Source: Apricaphanius iberus
Taxonomy: Eukaryota > Chordata > Actinopteri > Cyprinodontiformes > Aphaniidae
Assembly: GCA_028564705.1 (NCBI GenBank)
Contig: JAPXFQ010000338.1
Span: 620,001 to 684,000 of the forward strand
Direction: 5' to 3'
DNA length: 64,000 bases
Shown: one piece after another, positions 12,985-24,684 of the stretch
How the letters are laid out: every line of letters begins with the position of its first letter
Numbering within the stretch: position 1 is the stretch's first letter
Notes under the pieces: model-generated
The model's input: the letters and a program-made list of their open reading frames with translations, nothing else
Database searches by the model: none
What the model was told of the DNA's origin: nothing
Made by a program: the position numbers and the translations under genes

Positions 12985-13800
12985 ACCGACCGTTGCCTTC
13001 AGATCTAGAAAAATAAGTGCTGTAGACAGGATCCAGAAGGGTTTCTGAGCCGACGTGCTCCTTTTAACTTGTACTGCTTAGATGAAGGAATCTTGCGTCT
13101 GGCTCGATAGACCTGGAATAATGTGTTAGCTCTTCATAACAGCCAACCCTGGATCTGATGACCGGGAGTATCGGTACCCTGCCTACAGACAGTACACCAT
13201 TAGGCAACACGGATGTCTTGGCACAGACAATCAGCATGTGATTTCCTTCTTGCTGTGATTGAAGGATCAGAGAAAAAAACCTAACCCATTTGTGGTTTAC
13301 GTTGGTTTTTAAAAAGTCCCATTCCACAGAAACTATCATGAAAGTCATGACCTCCTCAGAAATACTGTTTACTTTTATTACTGTAGCAAAACTTTTTTGC
13401 ATATTTGTATTTGTCATAATTACATAAATAAATTTGCTGTGTTCAGCTTTGAATGTTATCAATCTTTGCTAGGGGATCACATATCAAGTCCTGGAAGAAA
13501 AAAGAAATTAGAATTATGTAATTTTATTCGACCAAAATGGAGAAGACATTTGGTTATCATCATTACCTGTCCATGCGTTGCTGTGTCTGTACCAATTCAG
13601 CTGAAGGAGGGATGATCCAAGAAAGAGGACCCAGGGCCCTGGAGTCATCTGGCTGAATGCTTCTCCTTTTTGGGAGTCCCCCGGCAGCGCAGAGGCACTT
13701 CTACTTTATCCTTGTCTGCAGCTCTGGGATGTAGGCGTACTCTTTGGTCTCCTTTACAGTGTGAACACTGTAGCGCTGCGACTATTTGCTGTAGACACAT
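12985..13800 (-). pseudogene. Unidentified exon-like minus-strand sequence
   Basis: Reading the minus strand from 13800 down, about 13700-13571 holds a frame ending in PPSAELVQTQQRMD followed directly by a donor-like GTAATG. About 300 bases further on, CAATCACAG just above 13252 is acceptor-like and opens a 62-codon frame ([14 protein letters not shown], then [12 protein letters not shown]) that stops at 13064. Another GTAAGT lies near 12990. Neither peptide matches a family I can name. A stop lies upstream in the first frame, so this could be a decayed gene, an old transposon gene, or coincidence. It is listed because both segments are less AT-rich than the flanks and end at splice-like sites. 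Confidence 0.25.
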
Positions 13801-14602
13801 TTGTGTCTAAAAAACATTAATTTAGACATATGATAAAGTTAGTCATTTCCTGGTAAGGTGGTTTTATTCTTTTTTGACGAATCGTCGCAACAAGTAAATG
13901 TAAATCATGCTTTGTCCACAGCATAAAAAGTACCATAGCAGTGCCCCAAGGAGCTGTAAGTTTTCCTATTCTTTTCCCTTTGTACACAAATCAGTGTAGA
14001 AATAACAAATAACATTTTTTAAATGTCAAACAACACTAATATTTTGAGCTTACTCGAAGCATTTAAAAATCCATCCATGTATTTTGAGGAAATCAATTTG
14101 TTTCACTGTTGGTATGTAACACATCGGAAAAAAAATACATTTAAACTAAAAGATATGATCTTTGACCCCATAGGGCTGATGTCACATGATCCAGTCATCA
14201 TTGAAGGCAGTGCAATAGAACAGGTGTAATCTGTAAAATATCTTGATGTCTATCTACCAAGCTGTGAAGTAAAAAAGTAATCGATTTAGAAACTCCTTTA
14301 TTCCTATATCTGTGGCTCTTCTGAACAAGCGCAGATGCAATTAGAGGAGCATTTTTGTAATAAGTGTTTGAACGTTTTGATTAATTTTGTTCACGGTGTG
14401 ATTCATAGGAGGTGTAATATGATTGTTAAATGTAGCACTACTGATCTACATACCTGCTGGATTTGATTATCTATGGGTGGGTCATGCAAATGTGACAACT
14501 GTTGTCGTGCTGTTGGTGGTTCTTCTAATTTCTGTATACAGTCATAATTGTTTTGTTTGACTATATGTACAGTAATTTAAAGTTCTAACCTGGCAATACA
14601 AG
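13801..14602. other. No gene seen
   Basis: AT-rich DNA between the unidentified exon-like segment and the SINE target site. A 68-codon frame at 14023-14229 has no recognisable content. Confidence 0.4.
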
Positions 14603-14619
14603 CCAAGACAAATTTCCAT

Positions 14620-14984
14620 CCATCCATCCATCTTCTTAACCGCTTATCCAATTCAGGGTCACGGGGCAGCTGGAGCCTATCCCAGCAATTATCAGGCGTT
14701 AGGCAGGGTACACTCTGAACAGGACGCCAGTCTGTTGCAGGGCCAACACAGAGAGACAGACAACCATTCACACTCACATTCATTCCTAGGGACAATTTAG
14801 AGTGATCAATTCACCTATCATGCATGTTTTTGGACTGTGGGAGGAAGCCGGAGTACCCGGAGAGAACCCACGCATACACGGGGAGAACATGCAAACTCCA
14901 TGCAGAAAGACCCTGGGCCGGGATACGAACCCACGACCTTCTTGCTGCAAGGCAACAGCGCTAACCACTGCGCCACCGTGCAGC
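14620..14984 (-). mobile_element. tRNA-derived SINE with intact target-site duplications
   Basis: The 17-bp sequence CCAAGACAAATTTCCAT occurs exactly at 14603-14619 and again at 14985-15001, bracketing the element. On the minus strand it starts GGGCTGCACGGTGGC. It contains a tRNA-like A box (TGGCGCAGTGG) and B box (GGGTTCGTATCCC), then the conserved fish body (ACATGCATGATAGGTGAATT region), and ends in a (GGAT)n tail. Length is 365 bp. Exact duplications and internal polymerase III boxes show insertion by target-primed reverse transcription using a partner LINE. It is not a tRNA gene: the head lacks a cloverleaf and is followed by about 290 bp of SINE body. Confidence 0.9.
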
Positions 14985-15001
14985 CCAAGACAAATTTCCA
15001 T

Positions 15002-16115
15002 TTGCACAAAATATTTTATCTAATCTAATAAGTGGAAATGATATATTTATGTATAATCAATATATTAGAGCAATAAAGTATCACTTATGATACTTGGCCT
15101 TTGCTGTTCACATGCACTGGGCGATGGTTATGGAGTTGGTATTCCAATGCAACATGGAATGTCCTGGCTTCATAGACACCATATGAGAATGCAAAGCGTT
15201 TCCCTGCGTACATCAAGATGTGGTTCTGGAAAGACTCAAGCTTAGAAGTGGTCCTGCAAAAAAAATAAAAAAGTTTGCAATGTCTGTCGAGCAAATAAAA
15301 TCCACAATAGTGCTATGTATATATATACGCTCATTTATTCACTTATTACACTTTGCCTGGCTCATTATTTTGTAATGAATAGCTTAAATTTGAAGATCTT
15401 TACGATATAGAATTGAGAACCAAGGTTTCAAATGCAGATTTAAAAAATGGTTTCCTAATATTACTTGAAATTCTTCTATTCAGAGTGAAGTAAAAACAAC
15501 TATCTGAACCATATTTAGTGTAATATATAGAGACATGTATAATAGGAAAACTAGGATGATCAGAGCAAAATGCAAAATGTCTAATTACATTTCTGACGGG
15601 GTAAACATTTTATTTGATAGGTTTTTTTATTATGTAAACAAGCCTTTAGATGATGGATGATTAATTAAATTAAAAGAGATCAAAATATAACTGTTCATAA
15701 AAATAAAAACTGAGAAATAATCATCATATGTTCTTGTGGGGATTTATTCGGATAGAAAAACAGCACAGGTTTGAAATTATAACCTACAACAATGCATGGT
15801 TAATTATGCTCTACATGTCATGGATTTGATAAGAAAATATTTATTTCAATTGTTAAAGACTAAAGACTTGACTACTTGACTGTGACCTGGGCTCAACCAC
15901 TAGACTTGGACTTCGGTAAAATTAGCTGTGAACACATCTGCTGCTGGAATAAAATATATATATATATCTTAAACGTTGATCTTTGACATAGCACTGATCA
16001 ATCCATCATTCAAAGACAGAACGAGTATTGCACACTGCAAACCTACCAAGATATGGCTGGCCACCTACGCCAACTGGCCAGGGAGGGAACGTGTTGTTAG
16101 TGATGAGTTTCATTC
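15002..16115. other. No gene seen
   Basis: AT-rich DNA. A patch at about 15860-15940 with ACTTGACTACTTGACTGTGACC resembles a fish dispersed repeat but is too short to classify. A TATATA run lies near 15953-15965. Confidence 0.4.
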
Positions 16116-16255
16116 AGTCTGCCCCAGGGCAGCTGCGGCTACAGTCGTACCTTGCTTCCACCAGTGTGTGAATGTGAGAGTGAATGAATAATGGAATTTG
16201 CAAAGGGTCATTGAGTGTCCAAAAAAGCGCTATATAAGTTTGATGCATTATTATT
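16116..16255 (+). repeat. Fish dispersed repeat tail
   Basis: Contains GTGTGTGAATGTGAGAGTG and AAGCGCTATATAAGTTTGATG. Together these are the usual 3' part of a common teleost interspersed repeat. The related motif AAGCACTATATAAGTTCAG ends the SINE at 62588-62848. Confidence 0.6.
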
Positions 16256-16479
16256 CATTGTTTGAATATTCGAATTAGTCATTTATAGAGAAAAACATCT
16301 GCCTACATTTTATGTAAGACACCCTTCTATGTTCTAACTAATCTTACAAATTGAAAGTCAATTTGTAAACTTGGTAACTTTTATAAAAAGGTTATTTATT
16401 CGTTGAAATTATATTTGTGAACATGTGTTTTGTTTTGTTAACTTGTGCTCCATACCATAGATATTGCCGTGAGCACTAA

Positions 16480-16665
16480 AATAAAGTAAGCAAAGTTCAC
16501 TTTCTATATGAACAAGTTCAAAGTTCAGTTCACACATTTTAAAATGAACTAGTTCGGTTCATAGTTCACCTTTTTTAAACAATGTTCAGAGTTTCAAGAA
16601 TCGTAAAAGTATTTTTGAGGCGGAAAAAACCCAAATTGGGTGGAGGTTCACCACTCTTAGTAACG
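16480..16665. repeat. GTTCAAAGTTCA-type repeat, element end likely
   Basis: Short words built on AAGTTCA, GTTCA and AACTAGTTC recur through the first half (AACAAGTTCAAAGTTCAGTTCAC, then ATGAACTAGTTCGGTTCA). The right edge reads GGAGGTTCACCACTC. This looks like the subterminal region and one end of a non-autonomous DNA transposon. The other end was not found. Confidence 0.4.
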
Positions 16666-17555
16666 ACCCAAAACATAAGGCTAGAATTAATATGGAATCA
16701 GAAATGTACATAACTCATCACATCACCAATTTGAATTATTTATTTTATCCCTGTTGCTGCTATTAAAGAATGGTACAAATCTGTATTGCTAGTAAAGAAG
16801 ATTGAAGGACACATTAAAAAAAAAAAATAGGGTGCTTTTTCAATGACAGTAGGAACACAAACATCCAACAATGTTTACTCAAAAGCAGACTTAAGCATAT
16901 TCATTCAATACAACTGACTGAATAAATCAAGTGTCTTATCCTCTCTTAATGCAGAGAGTATGAGATTTGTATTATAATAACAAAACAGAAAACAAGTGGC
17001 CTTCCTAAAACAGAAAAGCTTATTGATTTATTTTTAACAAGTCAAACAGGTGAGAACCATTTATATTTTGAATCTACTGTTTTGTAGATTCCTCTGCTAT
17101 AATCCTTATACAGCTTTGTATTAATAAAAAATGAGCTCATTAATATTTTTTGACAGTTAAAAAATACAATTTTTTTTTTTTTTTTTAGAATTAGTTTTTA
17201 AAACATGAAGTATAGTGGTGTTCTACATCATCATAACAAGACCCATCATTTACATCATTAGTCAACAGACTAATCTTGTTTTAGGATGACCCTGTCAAAG
17301 TGCATGCCAAAATTGAATTTGGAATCTGCAAGACTTTAAAATCTTTTGGCAGGTGCTTTTCATCTAACCTGGCAGAACGTTAGCTATTTAGCAAAGATGA
17401 GTTGGCAAAATATTTTAGTCTCTATATAAGCAAACTTGTTAGAGACATAACCAAAACCTCAGGTACAGTCATTGCAGCAGAGTTCAAAGTATTGACTTAG
17501 GGGTAGCTGAATACAAATAATTGTCAGTTTTTCTGTTCCTTCTTTTAAAAGCCTT
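16666..17555. other. No gene seen
   Basis: AT-rich DNA with poly-A/T tracts (about 16817-16828 and 17168-17186). No exon or element recognised. Confidence 0.45.
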
Positions 17556-17715
17556 GAAAACCTTTTATTTTCCCTTGTACTTCCCAATTATATGCTACTT
17601 TGTGTTGGTCTTTCACATAAAATAAAATAAAAAGATACATTGAAATTTATAGCTGTGTTGTGACAAAGAGTGAAAGATTTCAAAGGGTATAAATACTTCT
17701 GCAAAGTAGAATTGG
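17556..17715 (-). mobile_element. Terminal region of a Tc1-like element
   Basis: Phrases CTTTGTGTTGGTCTTTCACA, GCTGTGTTGTGACAAAG and AAGGGTATAAATACTTCTGCAAAG are the inverted form of the terminal region seen at 23905-23960 (GTGCCTTCAAAAGTATTCACA and CATTTTGTCACATTG). It is one end of a fish Tc1-like family; no coding part is attached. Confidence 0.6.
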
Positions 17716-18890
17716 GCTATTAGAGTGAAATAACAGAGGCAGCTCCTAATATCCTTCCAAAACTGGCTGCGGTTCTACACTGTACCTTCCAGCCTCTCTG
17801 AGGTAGGTCGAATATTACATGGCTCTTTTTTTAATGTTCTCTCTAAATCCTGTGGGGAAATTACCAAAGCCCAGTCACCAGCATCTGTGTGAGATGGAAA
17901 GCCTTTCCAAAGGGATTATGATGCCCTAGACTTGCTCTTGCTCTCATTTCTTTTAAAGCCCAGGTATCAGTTATCCGTCAGACGAGCTCAGGTCTGTCTT
18001 GACAGGGATGCACATGTCTCGGCTCACCCTTCGTCAGTGAGCAGATGAATTTCTCTGCTCTGACCCTACTGACTCTGCTATTCACAGCTGTGAGGCAAAA
18101 GGATGACATAAGGGTGGCATTTGAAATGCACCTTTACAGTGCACTGCTGGATCCTGTTACCACTATAACCTGACCTAAGAGAAGGCTTTATGGCCTATCA
18201 CTATTGTGTCATATTTACAATTGGTCTTCAAAATGGGATTAACTTTCAAGCACACATCTGATATAGATCTATTTGGAGGGTAAATTTTTTTAGACTCTCA
18301 AGCTAAAAGAGATATTGTTGACTTTTCTTTCAGAAAGATACAATACACCTTAGGAAACATCTTGTTTGAATCCCCATGGGTGTGAATTCAGCTGCTGTCA
18401 ATAATGCTTGTTCATCTACTGTACAAGAGTTTTCCATCCCAGTCACACAAACATAGGATTGCATGGTACATTTTTTGCTTTGAGTTGTTGTTTAAAAGCA
18501 GGAGAGTCTCTGGTTGGAGCTTTACAGGACCCTCTTTTTTGTGGGTACATAATTTCCTGTGAGGTTTCCCTTGCTACTTTGACCTATTTCCACAGTCCGA
18601 ATCTATGAACAGTATAGGCCTAATTTAGCAAGATTCCATACAAAAAGTGCAAAATTGCATGTGCAGCAAAAGAAATGCACTAATTGTGTGTTACTGATTT
18701 GCGGCTGATCTACTAGGTTGTGTGCACAGATTTGTTAACAGGCACAAAAACTAGTATAAAACTAAGATTTTTCATCTACTGCTGTGTGCGCCAGACCTTT
18801 GGCGCATGCACGACACCACAGCCAGAGAGAGAAGAATAGGTGTTACTGGTCAACCTGAGATGGCTGAGGGTAGCTTAATTGTTGTCCTCT
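17716..18890. other. No gene seen; one GC-richer patch
   Basis: About 17940-18140 is less AT-rich than its surroundings and shows no repeat signature, which would suit an old conserved non-coding segment, though this cannot be judged without another genome. No coding potential is visible. Confidence 0.35.
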
Positions 18891-18963
18891 TGACATGTGA
18901 CACTGTGACACAGAAGCATGAGAAACACACGTTCAGCTTCTTTTAGCATTCAATAAACAAGAT
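18891..18963 (+). repeat. Direct repeat, left copy
   Basis: TGACATGTGACACTGTGACACAGAAGCATGAG... through TTAGCATTCAATAAACAAGAT aligns with 22142-22204 in the same orientation. The left copy has an extra TGACACTG-type duplication, and scattered substitutions separate them. The copies bracket about 3.2 kb of GC-richer unidentified DNA. Confidence 0.7.
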
Positions 18964-19285
18964 TTATATTTTCAACCCACCTAACACAGCTTTCCTATAC
19001 AATACTTCAGGTATCACAAAGTGATTAATAGAAATATTTTAGATTCAGGCAAATTCACAAAATGGTTCCTATTATCCCTTTAAACAGGACAGAAAATCTT
19101 TAAACATGCACAATTGTGAATTTGACATATATCGCTCACAGATGGCTTTAATTCCTTAAATCATTAAATAGCATTATTAAAAAAATACTTAACTTAAATA
19201 CCATGCCTCTTTAAGACCTTTTTAGATTTTTAATAAACAAAATATGAATTTATTTGTAGCTCTTTTTAGCAGTCATTAACCATTT

Positions 19286-19416
19286 TATCTCAAGGAAATT
19301 TCAATCGAACGCAACTGGACTTGGTCATTTGTCTTGGAAGACGTTTCACCTCTTATCCAAGAGGCTTCATCAGTTCATGCTCGCCGCTGACCAGGCTGGG
19401 ACTGGTCCAACTAACT
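19286..19416. repeat. 131-bp dispersed repeat, copy 1
   Basis: The 131 bases from TATCTCAAGG to CCAACTAACT recur at 50618-50748 in the same orientation with one visible mismatch (C versus A in the middle of CTTGGT[C/A]ATTTGTC). The core GAAGACGTTTCACCTCTTATCC is a familiar motif of an abundant teleost interspersed repeat. Which transposon class it belongs to I cannot say from the sequence. Confidence 0.85.
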
Positions 19417-21449
19417 GGTGTGGAGACTCGGCTATTTAACCTCTTGGAGGGCTTTTACAAGACTGATTATGTCATTGGATCCTTTGATCACGGTCGTTGG
19501 CGTGTCGCCTATTGGTGGAGGTTAGGTTTTGGCTTCATTAGCGCCCTATTGTGTTATAACACACTACTAACAAAAAGATGAATATATAATAAGATGAGAA
19601 ACCATGGATTCTGATATGATTCTGGAGGAATCTGGGTCCTTTAAGAACCAAGGATTGGTCTGCAGATTCTGGAATGTAAGCTGAATTAGTTTACCTAATT
19701 GTAATTAGTTTAACTAATTTAGCACCATTGATTTATGTATAAACTAATAAGACATCATCAGGAAAATTAACATTCTTTGGATCAAGACATTTTTGTTTAA
19801 AAATTATCTGGATAAGAAGTCACTGATCTTTTGGAAATTACTTCTATTCATCAACTGGTCACCGAAGTAAAACATTTAATTCCAGTATTTGATTTTAATA
19901 AGGCAAGTGCAAACATGGCTAATAAGATTAGTTTCCGGTCTCAAACAATCTATTTTAAACCGACTTGTGTTTGAACAGTTAATAGCGATCTTTGTTTATG
20001 AAACACAGGCCTAAACCGACACATGGGCTTGGTTAGATTTAGCTCTTTGCAACGCACGTGGGGCGTTTAGAGTGGTTCAGATTCACTTATTAAACTTTAA
20101 ACAAAAAAAGGAAAACTCCTGTCTGAATGAGTAGCTCAAATTGCAGGATTTAAATTACTCTTTGTCGGGAAAATTCTTTAAAAAAAAAAAAAAAACTGAT
20201 TAAACCAGGCCGGGAGGCCTGTTTTACCCAAAGATAGCAGATGAACACAATACAACAATAAAAAGGGAATTACCTTTAAAACTAGTTAATCCTAACTAAT
20301 TTGCCTCTGCCCAAATAGACTTTATGAACGTTTAAAGCTATCCAAGCGTTCTCCGTTGTGGATGGGTCAAGCGGGCTCAGACGATGTTAGCCCAGCAGGC
20401 TAACAAAAGGTTGCTAAGCTAGTTAGCAGGGTAGTAGCTCCTGGAGCTTCCGATCGGGACGTTGCTTCCCTCCTTTCTTGGTTCAGCTGTGTGATGGCTG
20501 GCCCCGACACGCACGAACAGTACCTCTGGATTCTCTGACTCGGCCACTCCTATCAGTTATGTGTCAGCGGTTCGATTCAGCCCTTGGCATGAAGGGATGT
20601 GGCCTCTGTCTGGTTCAGGCATGAAGTCCGGCTGGGTTAGGTCCTCCACCACATGTGGCTCTGTTTCTTAGCGGTCTGAAACTCAGAGGGGGGTTTTGTT
20701 TGGCTCTGAGGATAAACAACAACTTTGTTTATCATTGTTTGGGGTTCACCTGGTGTCGGCAGTCTTTGGGTTCCTTGAAGAGAGTTTCTTCAGAAACTCA
20801 TGCCTTCCTCCGCTGACCAAGGAATAAGGTTGGAGATTCTGTTTCTTTTCTGTTGCACAAGTGGGGCCGGCAGCAGCACGCAGAACGGTCTGCAGAGTTC
20901 AGGCAGAACAACGGGGTTTGTTTATCAATGTTTTTCAGTCACCTGATCGGCCGTTCGTCGGTGTTGCTTGAATGAGTTCCTCCTCGAACTCAGACATGTC
21001 TTCGCCCGCGAAGGATGGTTCTTTGATGTGAGTCTAGTCTGCATTAGCCCCAGCCAGAGGCTGTTTGGCTAATGGGGCGTTCAGACCAAACTTAGCCACC
21101 AGGCGTTAAACAGCTTAAACGGACAAAAGTTGCTGCTTAGAAAATTCAAACCCCACTGCTTGCACATTTGTACTCTGCGTCGGCTGCAGCGTGTCACATC
21201 AGTACATCAGCAAGCGGGTGGTGAGAAACTAGTAGTGTATATTTAATAACCGAAGTTACCCTAACCGGGTTTGTTCTAGTGCTAGCTAACATAACAAGAA
21301 TGTTAAAAGAACATATTTAACTGCTTACCTGGCAATCTGATAACTTCCACTAGATAATGTCTGATTTTTTCCTGAGTCTCCAACTCCCCAGCCTTCCACT
21401 TCCATCCAGCCAACTCCCCTCTGATCACCACAGAGACCCTGTTCGTTGA
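19417..21449. other. GC-richer unidentified block
   Basis: No open frame stands out. From about 20340 the base composition shifts to higher GC and CpG content, with short recurring phrases (GGGGTTTGTTTATC near 20916 and TTTGTTTATCATTG near 20724; ACTCAGACATGTC and AAACTCATGCC). The recurring phrases and the flanking direct repeats at 18891 and 22142 suggest the body of a large non-coding element, not unique DNA. I cannot assign it to a family. Confidence 0.35.
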
Positions 21450-21610
21450 GTAGCTACAGCGCACGGCCCATCCTCCCCTCTCCCCAAGTGGCTCCAGCCG
21501 GCGGCTTGGCTCGTCCTCTCCTCTCCCCACGTAGCTCCAGCGGGTGGCTTGGCTAATCTTCCCCGCTCCCCACGTAGCTCCAGCCCACGGCTCAGCTTGT
21601 CCTATGTCTT
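21450..21610. repeat. 43-bp tandem repeat, about four units
   Basis: GTAGCTACAG, GTGGCTCCAG, GTAGCTCCAG and GTAGCTCCAG start at 21450, 21488, 21531 and 21574, each followed by a CGGCTTGGCTCGTCC-like stretch and a CTCCCCACG-like stretch. Spacing is 38, 43 and 43 bases. Units are imperfect, so the array is not recent. Confidence 0.8.
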
Positions 21611-22141
21611 CTTAATGCCGGCATCTCGTTGCTGATTGGTTGCTGCCCCGGGTTTGCTGCCCCAAAGTTCAATTTTCCGAACTTCATGCAGCAGCAGCCT
21701 GGATGCCATGAAGGATCGTTGGAGCAGCAGCCGCTCCTCTGACCGGCGCAATGAGATGCGTGGCAGCTTGCCGCAGTTTAACGCCCACTGGCTGCATAGG
21801 TACCATAGACTTTGCATGTAATCCAGCTGCCCTGCTGCCTCGCTGCCAAGTGCGATGTGAAAACACCATAAGAGCGAGCAGCTGCCCAAGCATTTCTACG
21901 TATGTATAGACATCCGCCCCCTCACTTCCTGTAGGGCTAGAGCAGAGTAGCGCCACCCGATGGCTGTGTGTTACCCAACAATCAGCTAACTCAGCACACA
22001 AAGCCAAAGTTCATTAGCATTAACATTAGTCAGCATAGAGCAACAGTCCGGTTTTCCCATCAACTCCTTAGGTAATTATTATTAAATGACATGCTCATCT
22101 ACTTGTAAATAACCACATAATGCGTTATAAGACATATTTAC

Positions 22142-22204
22142 TGACATGTGACACAGAAGCATGAGACACTCACGTTGAGCTTCTTTTGGCATTCAAGACG
22201 AAGA
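22142..22204 (+). repeat. Direct repeat, right copy
   Basis: This aligns with 18891-18963 (shared TGACATGTGACAC, ACAGAAGCATGAGA, CACGTT and AGCTTCTTTT words). See the left copy for the differences. Confidence 0.7.
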
Positions 22205-22309
22205 TCTACTGTTCATTTCATCCCAAGTTAGTTTTTTTCTGGTTATGCAGGTTAGCTGTCGTTTTCGCACGCGTCATAAACGAGATCTCCCTATATTTTC
22301 TCATACATG

Positions 22310-22545
22310 TCAATGCATAATGTAACAGTTTTTAGCCCTAATCCAGGAATCCAGAGTCAGCAGTGTGCACATACTGAAGACAGTTTCTCTGATTGATCCA
22401 AGTTCTTGAAACAACTTCCTTCTGTGATGGAAATACTTCTTGCATTCGATTAAGATGTGTCTCACTGTTTCAGTTTTCCCACACTCACATTTGCTATCTG
22501 AGTGTTCCCTATCAGAGCCAGCCCACTCCTGAGCCCACAATCTCG
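22310..22545 (-). pseudogene. Non-LTR retrotransposon C-terminal relic
   Basis: The minus strand encodes about 75 residues including CECGKTETVRHILIECKKY followed by an arginine-rich segment. The pattern C-x-C-(x)8-H-(x)4-C with RHIL..C..Y is the zinc-knuckle-like C-terminal motif found after the reverse transcriptase/RNase H region of several LINE groups. No upstream catalytic domain is present, so it is a fragment. The exact clade is not determined. Confidence 0.55.
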
Positions 22546-22560
22546 TCTTGTAATAACCAC

Positions 22561-23904
22561 AGCATACAAAGATTTATTCTTCTTCTGTGTGTTCATTGTA
22601 CTACTCTGTGCCACCAGCAGTCAGAAGTTGAACTGCACCGAAAAACAGAAACAACACTAAATGTCTTATATAATGAAATATTACTGTAAGAGTAAAACAA
22701 AAAACATTATGCTGCATAATGTGCATATTTTCTTCTTGTACATTGATTAGTGCCTAAATCTGATTTTATTCATTTTCCATTCCAAGTAGATTCAGTGGAT
22801 TCATGATGATTTAATTCCTCTGATTATGAAACTAGGTAACTTTGTGTAATATGCCCTCAATAACAGCATCCACAAAGAAGAATGTGGTCCAGCCTGGATC
22901 CTGTATAAAGCAGTATTAGACATGTTTTTTTAACTTCTTCAAAACATCTTTTTTTATTACAAACTGTTGTCCAATGAAGTCACTTTGTGTCTTTCCTACA
23001 CAGGTTTAAGCGATATGAACAATGGAAGTGTGGATGTTTAAAAGCAAGCATGAACTTCTTCAGATTACCTAGTAAGTAATTTGTACCATTAAATGAATTT
23101 TACAGTATTCTTTTGGTTTTAATTTTAAATATGCAGTTGATTTTACAGTGGATATATTAGACATTTCCAAGCCTATGTTTAATGCTTGTCAGTTTTTATT
23201 TCACAATTTATTTTCCTGTTTAATATGAAAAATGTGAACATTATAAAAACTGAATAGCTTGTTAGTTTTACCCCTTTAACCTAATTTCTGAAAGACAAAA
23301 GCTTTCATTTGTCAATAACACTTGATAATGTTTGTATTTATATACCAAGATGCCCCTGTATGAGTATTGCTTGTTTTATTTTTATTTTATTTTATTTTTG
23401 TCATTGAGGACCTGATATCTAAGATGCTCTTTTTGGTTAACATATAAAAAAAGCAATCTATCAATATTTTCTTCGAATATTTTTTTTTTGACACACAAAC
23501 TGCTAAGTTAATTTGTTGTATTTCCTTAAATTTAATATGTAATCTTTAAATTTATATTGCTGTTCTTCCAAATATCTGTGACATATGCAAGTTGAGTCTT
23601 TTAACTTGGAAACTGGGGGAGTGGGATAACAGCGGGAGAGGGTAATCTTTGGAGACAGGGTTGTAATTTTGTTAAGCGAGTGATCAAAGATGGCCATTTA
23701 ATCCCAGATTGGTCCCAGACAGGAAGAGAGAACTCTTTTGATCAGGAAATGAAGCCAGCAGTAGGTCTCTAGAAAAACACCAAATCCATTTTGGAGATTG
23801 AAGTCAATTCAGGGAATGAAAAGATCAACAAACTATCTGTCAAAGGCAAAGTCCACATTTTCTAATTAAGTGAAATGTCTAGAAAGTAGGTGATTGCTTT
23901 AATA
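22561..23904. other. No gene seen
   Basis: AT-rich DNA with an A/T-pentamer run near 23377-23400. No recognisable exon. The segment at 23600-23800 is a little less AT-rich but carries no domain. Confidence 0.45.
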
Positions 23905-24330
23905 GTCAGTGCCTTCAAAAGTATTCACATCCTTTGAACCTTTCACATTTTGTCACATTGTAACCACTAGCATCACTAGATTTAACTGATAGAGAAACAC
24001 AATTGGTGTATTTTTTGAAAGGTCATGAAGTTCAACGGAAAAAAAATACAAGGATATCTTTTTTATTATTTACAAAAATCTGAAAATGTTTTGCTAATCA
24101 TCTAGATCAGTAATTTATGGAAACGCCATTTGTGTGGTCCCAGCTGCATGTCTGTTTGTGGTCTCTCTCTAACATCATTCCACATGCAGAGATTGAATGT
24201 GTTTTTTTTTAGCATTTTGAGTTTAGTCAAATACTGTAAGCTCAAGTCAAGGATTCTTAATTAGATTAGCTCTGGATTTTAACAGATAAAAACTGCTTTG
24301 ATCTAAGCCATTCAACTATTGTTTGACCAC
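23905..24330 (+). mobile_element. Tc1-like DNA transposon relic
   Basis: The left end reads CAGTGCCTTCAAAAGTATTC, with CATTTTGTCACATTGTAACC further in, the terminal region of a common fish Tc1-like family. About 24110-24310 retains internal phrases (AAAACTGCTTTGATCTAAGCC) from the body of related elements. No intact transposase frame survives. Confidence 0.65.
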
Positions 24331-24625
24331 AGTGTTGGTTCTGTTGAACCTCAATGTAGCATTTGACACTTTTGATCATGATATACTACTGAAACAACTC
24401 GAGAGCTGAGTTGGACTCTCCGGTAAAGTAATTGGCTGCTTTGATTCTTAACTCAAGAACAGGAAATAATTTGTGTCAAAAGGCAATTCTTCATCAGAAC
24501 AGACAGAAATCTTTGTATCTCTTTTCATACATAGCCCAAATTATAAAAAACCAATAAGAATAGTTACCATAAGCAGATGACACTCAGCTTTACATTACAA
24601 TGTCACCAGATGACTGTGAACCCAA
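24331..24625 (+). pseudogene. L2-like reverse transcriptase relic
   Basis: Translation gives VLLNLNVAFDTFDHDILLKQ followed by a stop and VGLSGKV, then LKNRK and SKGNSSSEQTEI. This is the LINE motif block A (F-D-x-D-H) to block B region, matching the better-preserved copy at 61740-62110. Multiple stops make it non-functional. Confidence 0.75.
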
Positions 24626-24684
24626 CCAAAATCTAAATGAAATCATTAAGCAATAGCAATACCTATAATTGTGTACAACTGAAT

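Noticed and set aside
14905..14984. tRNA-like A and B boxes as a tRNA gene
   Set aside because: They are the head of a SINE with a long non-tRNA body and flanking 17-bp duplications. The same applies at 62588.
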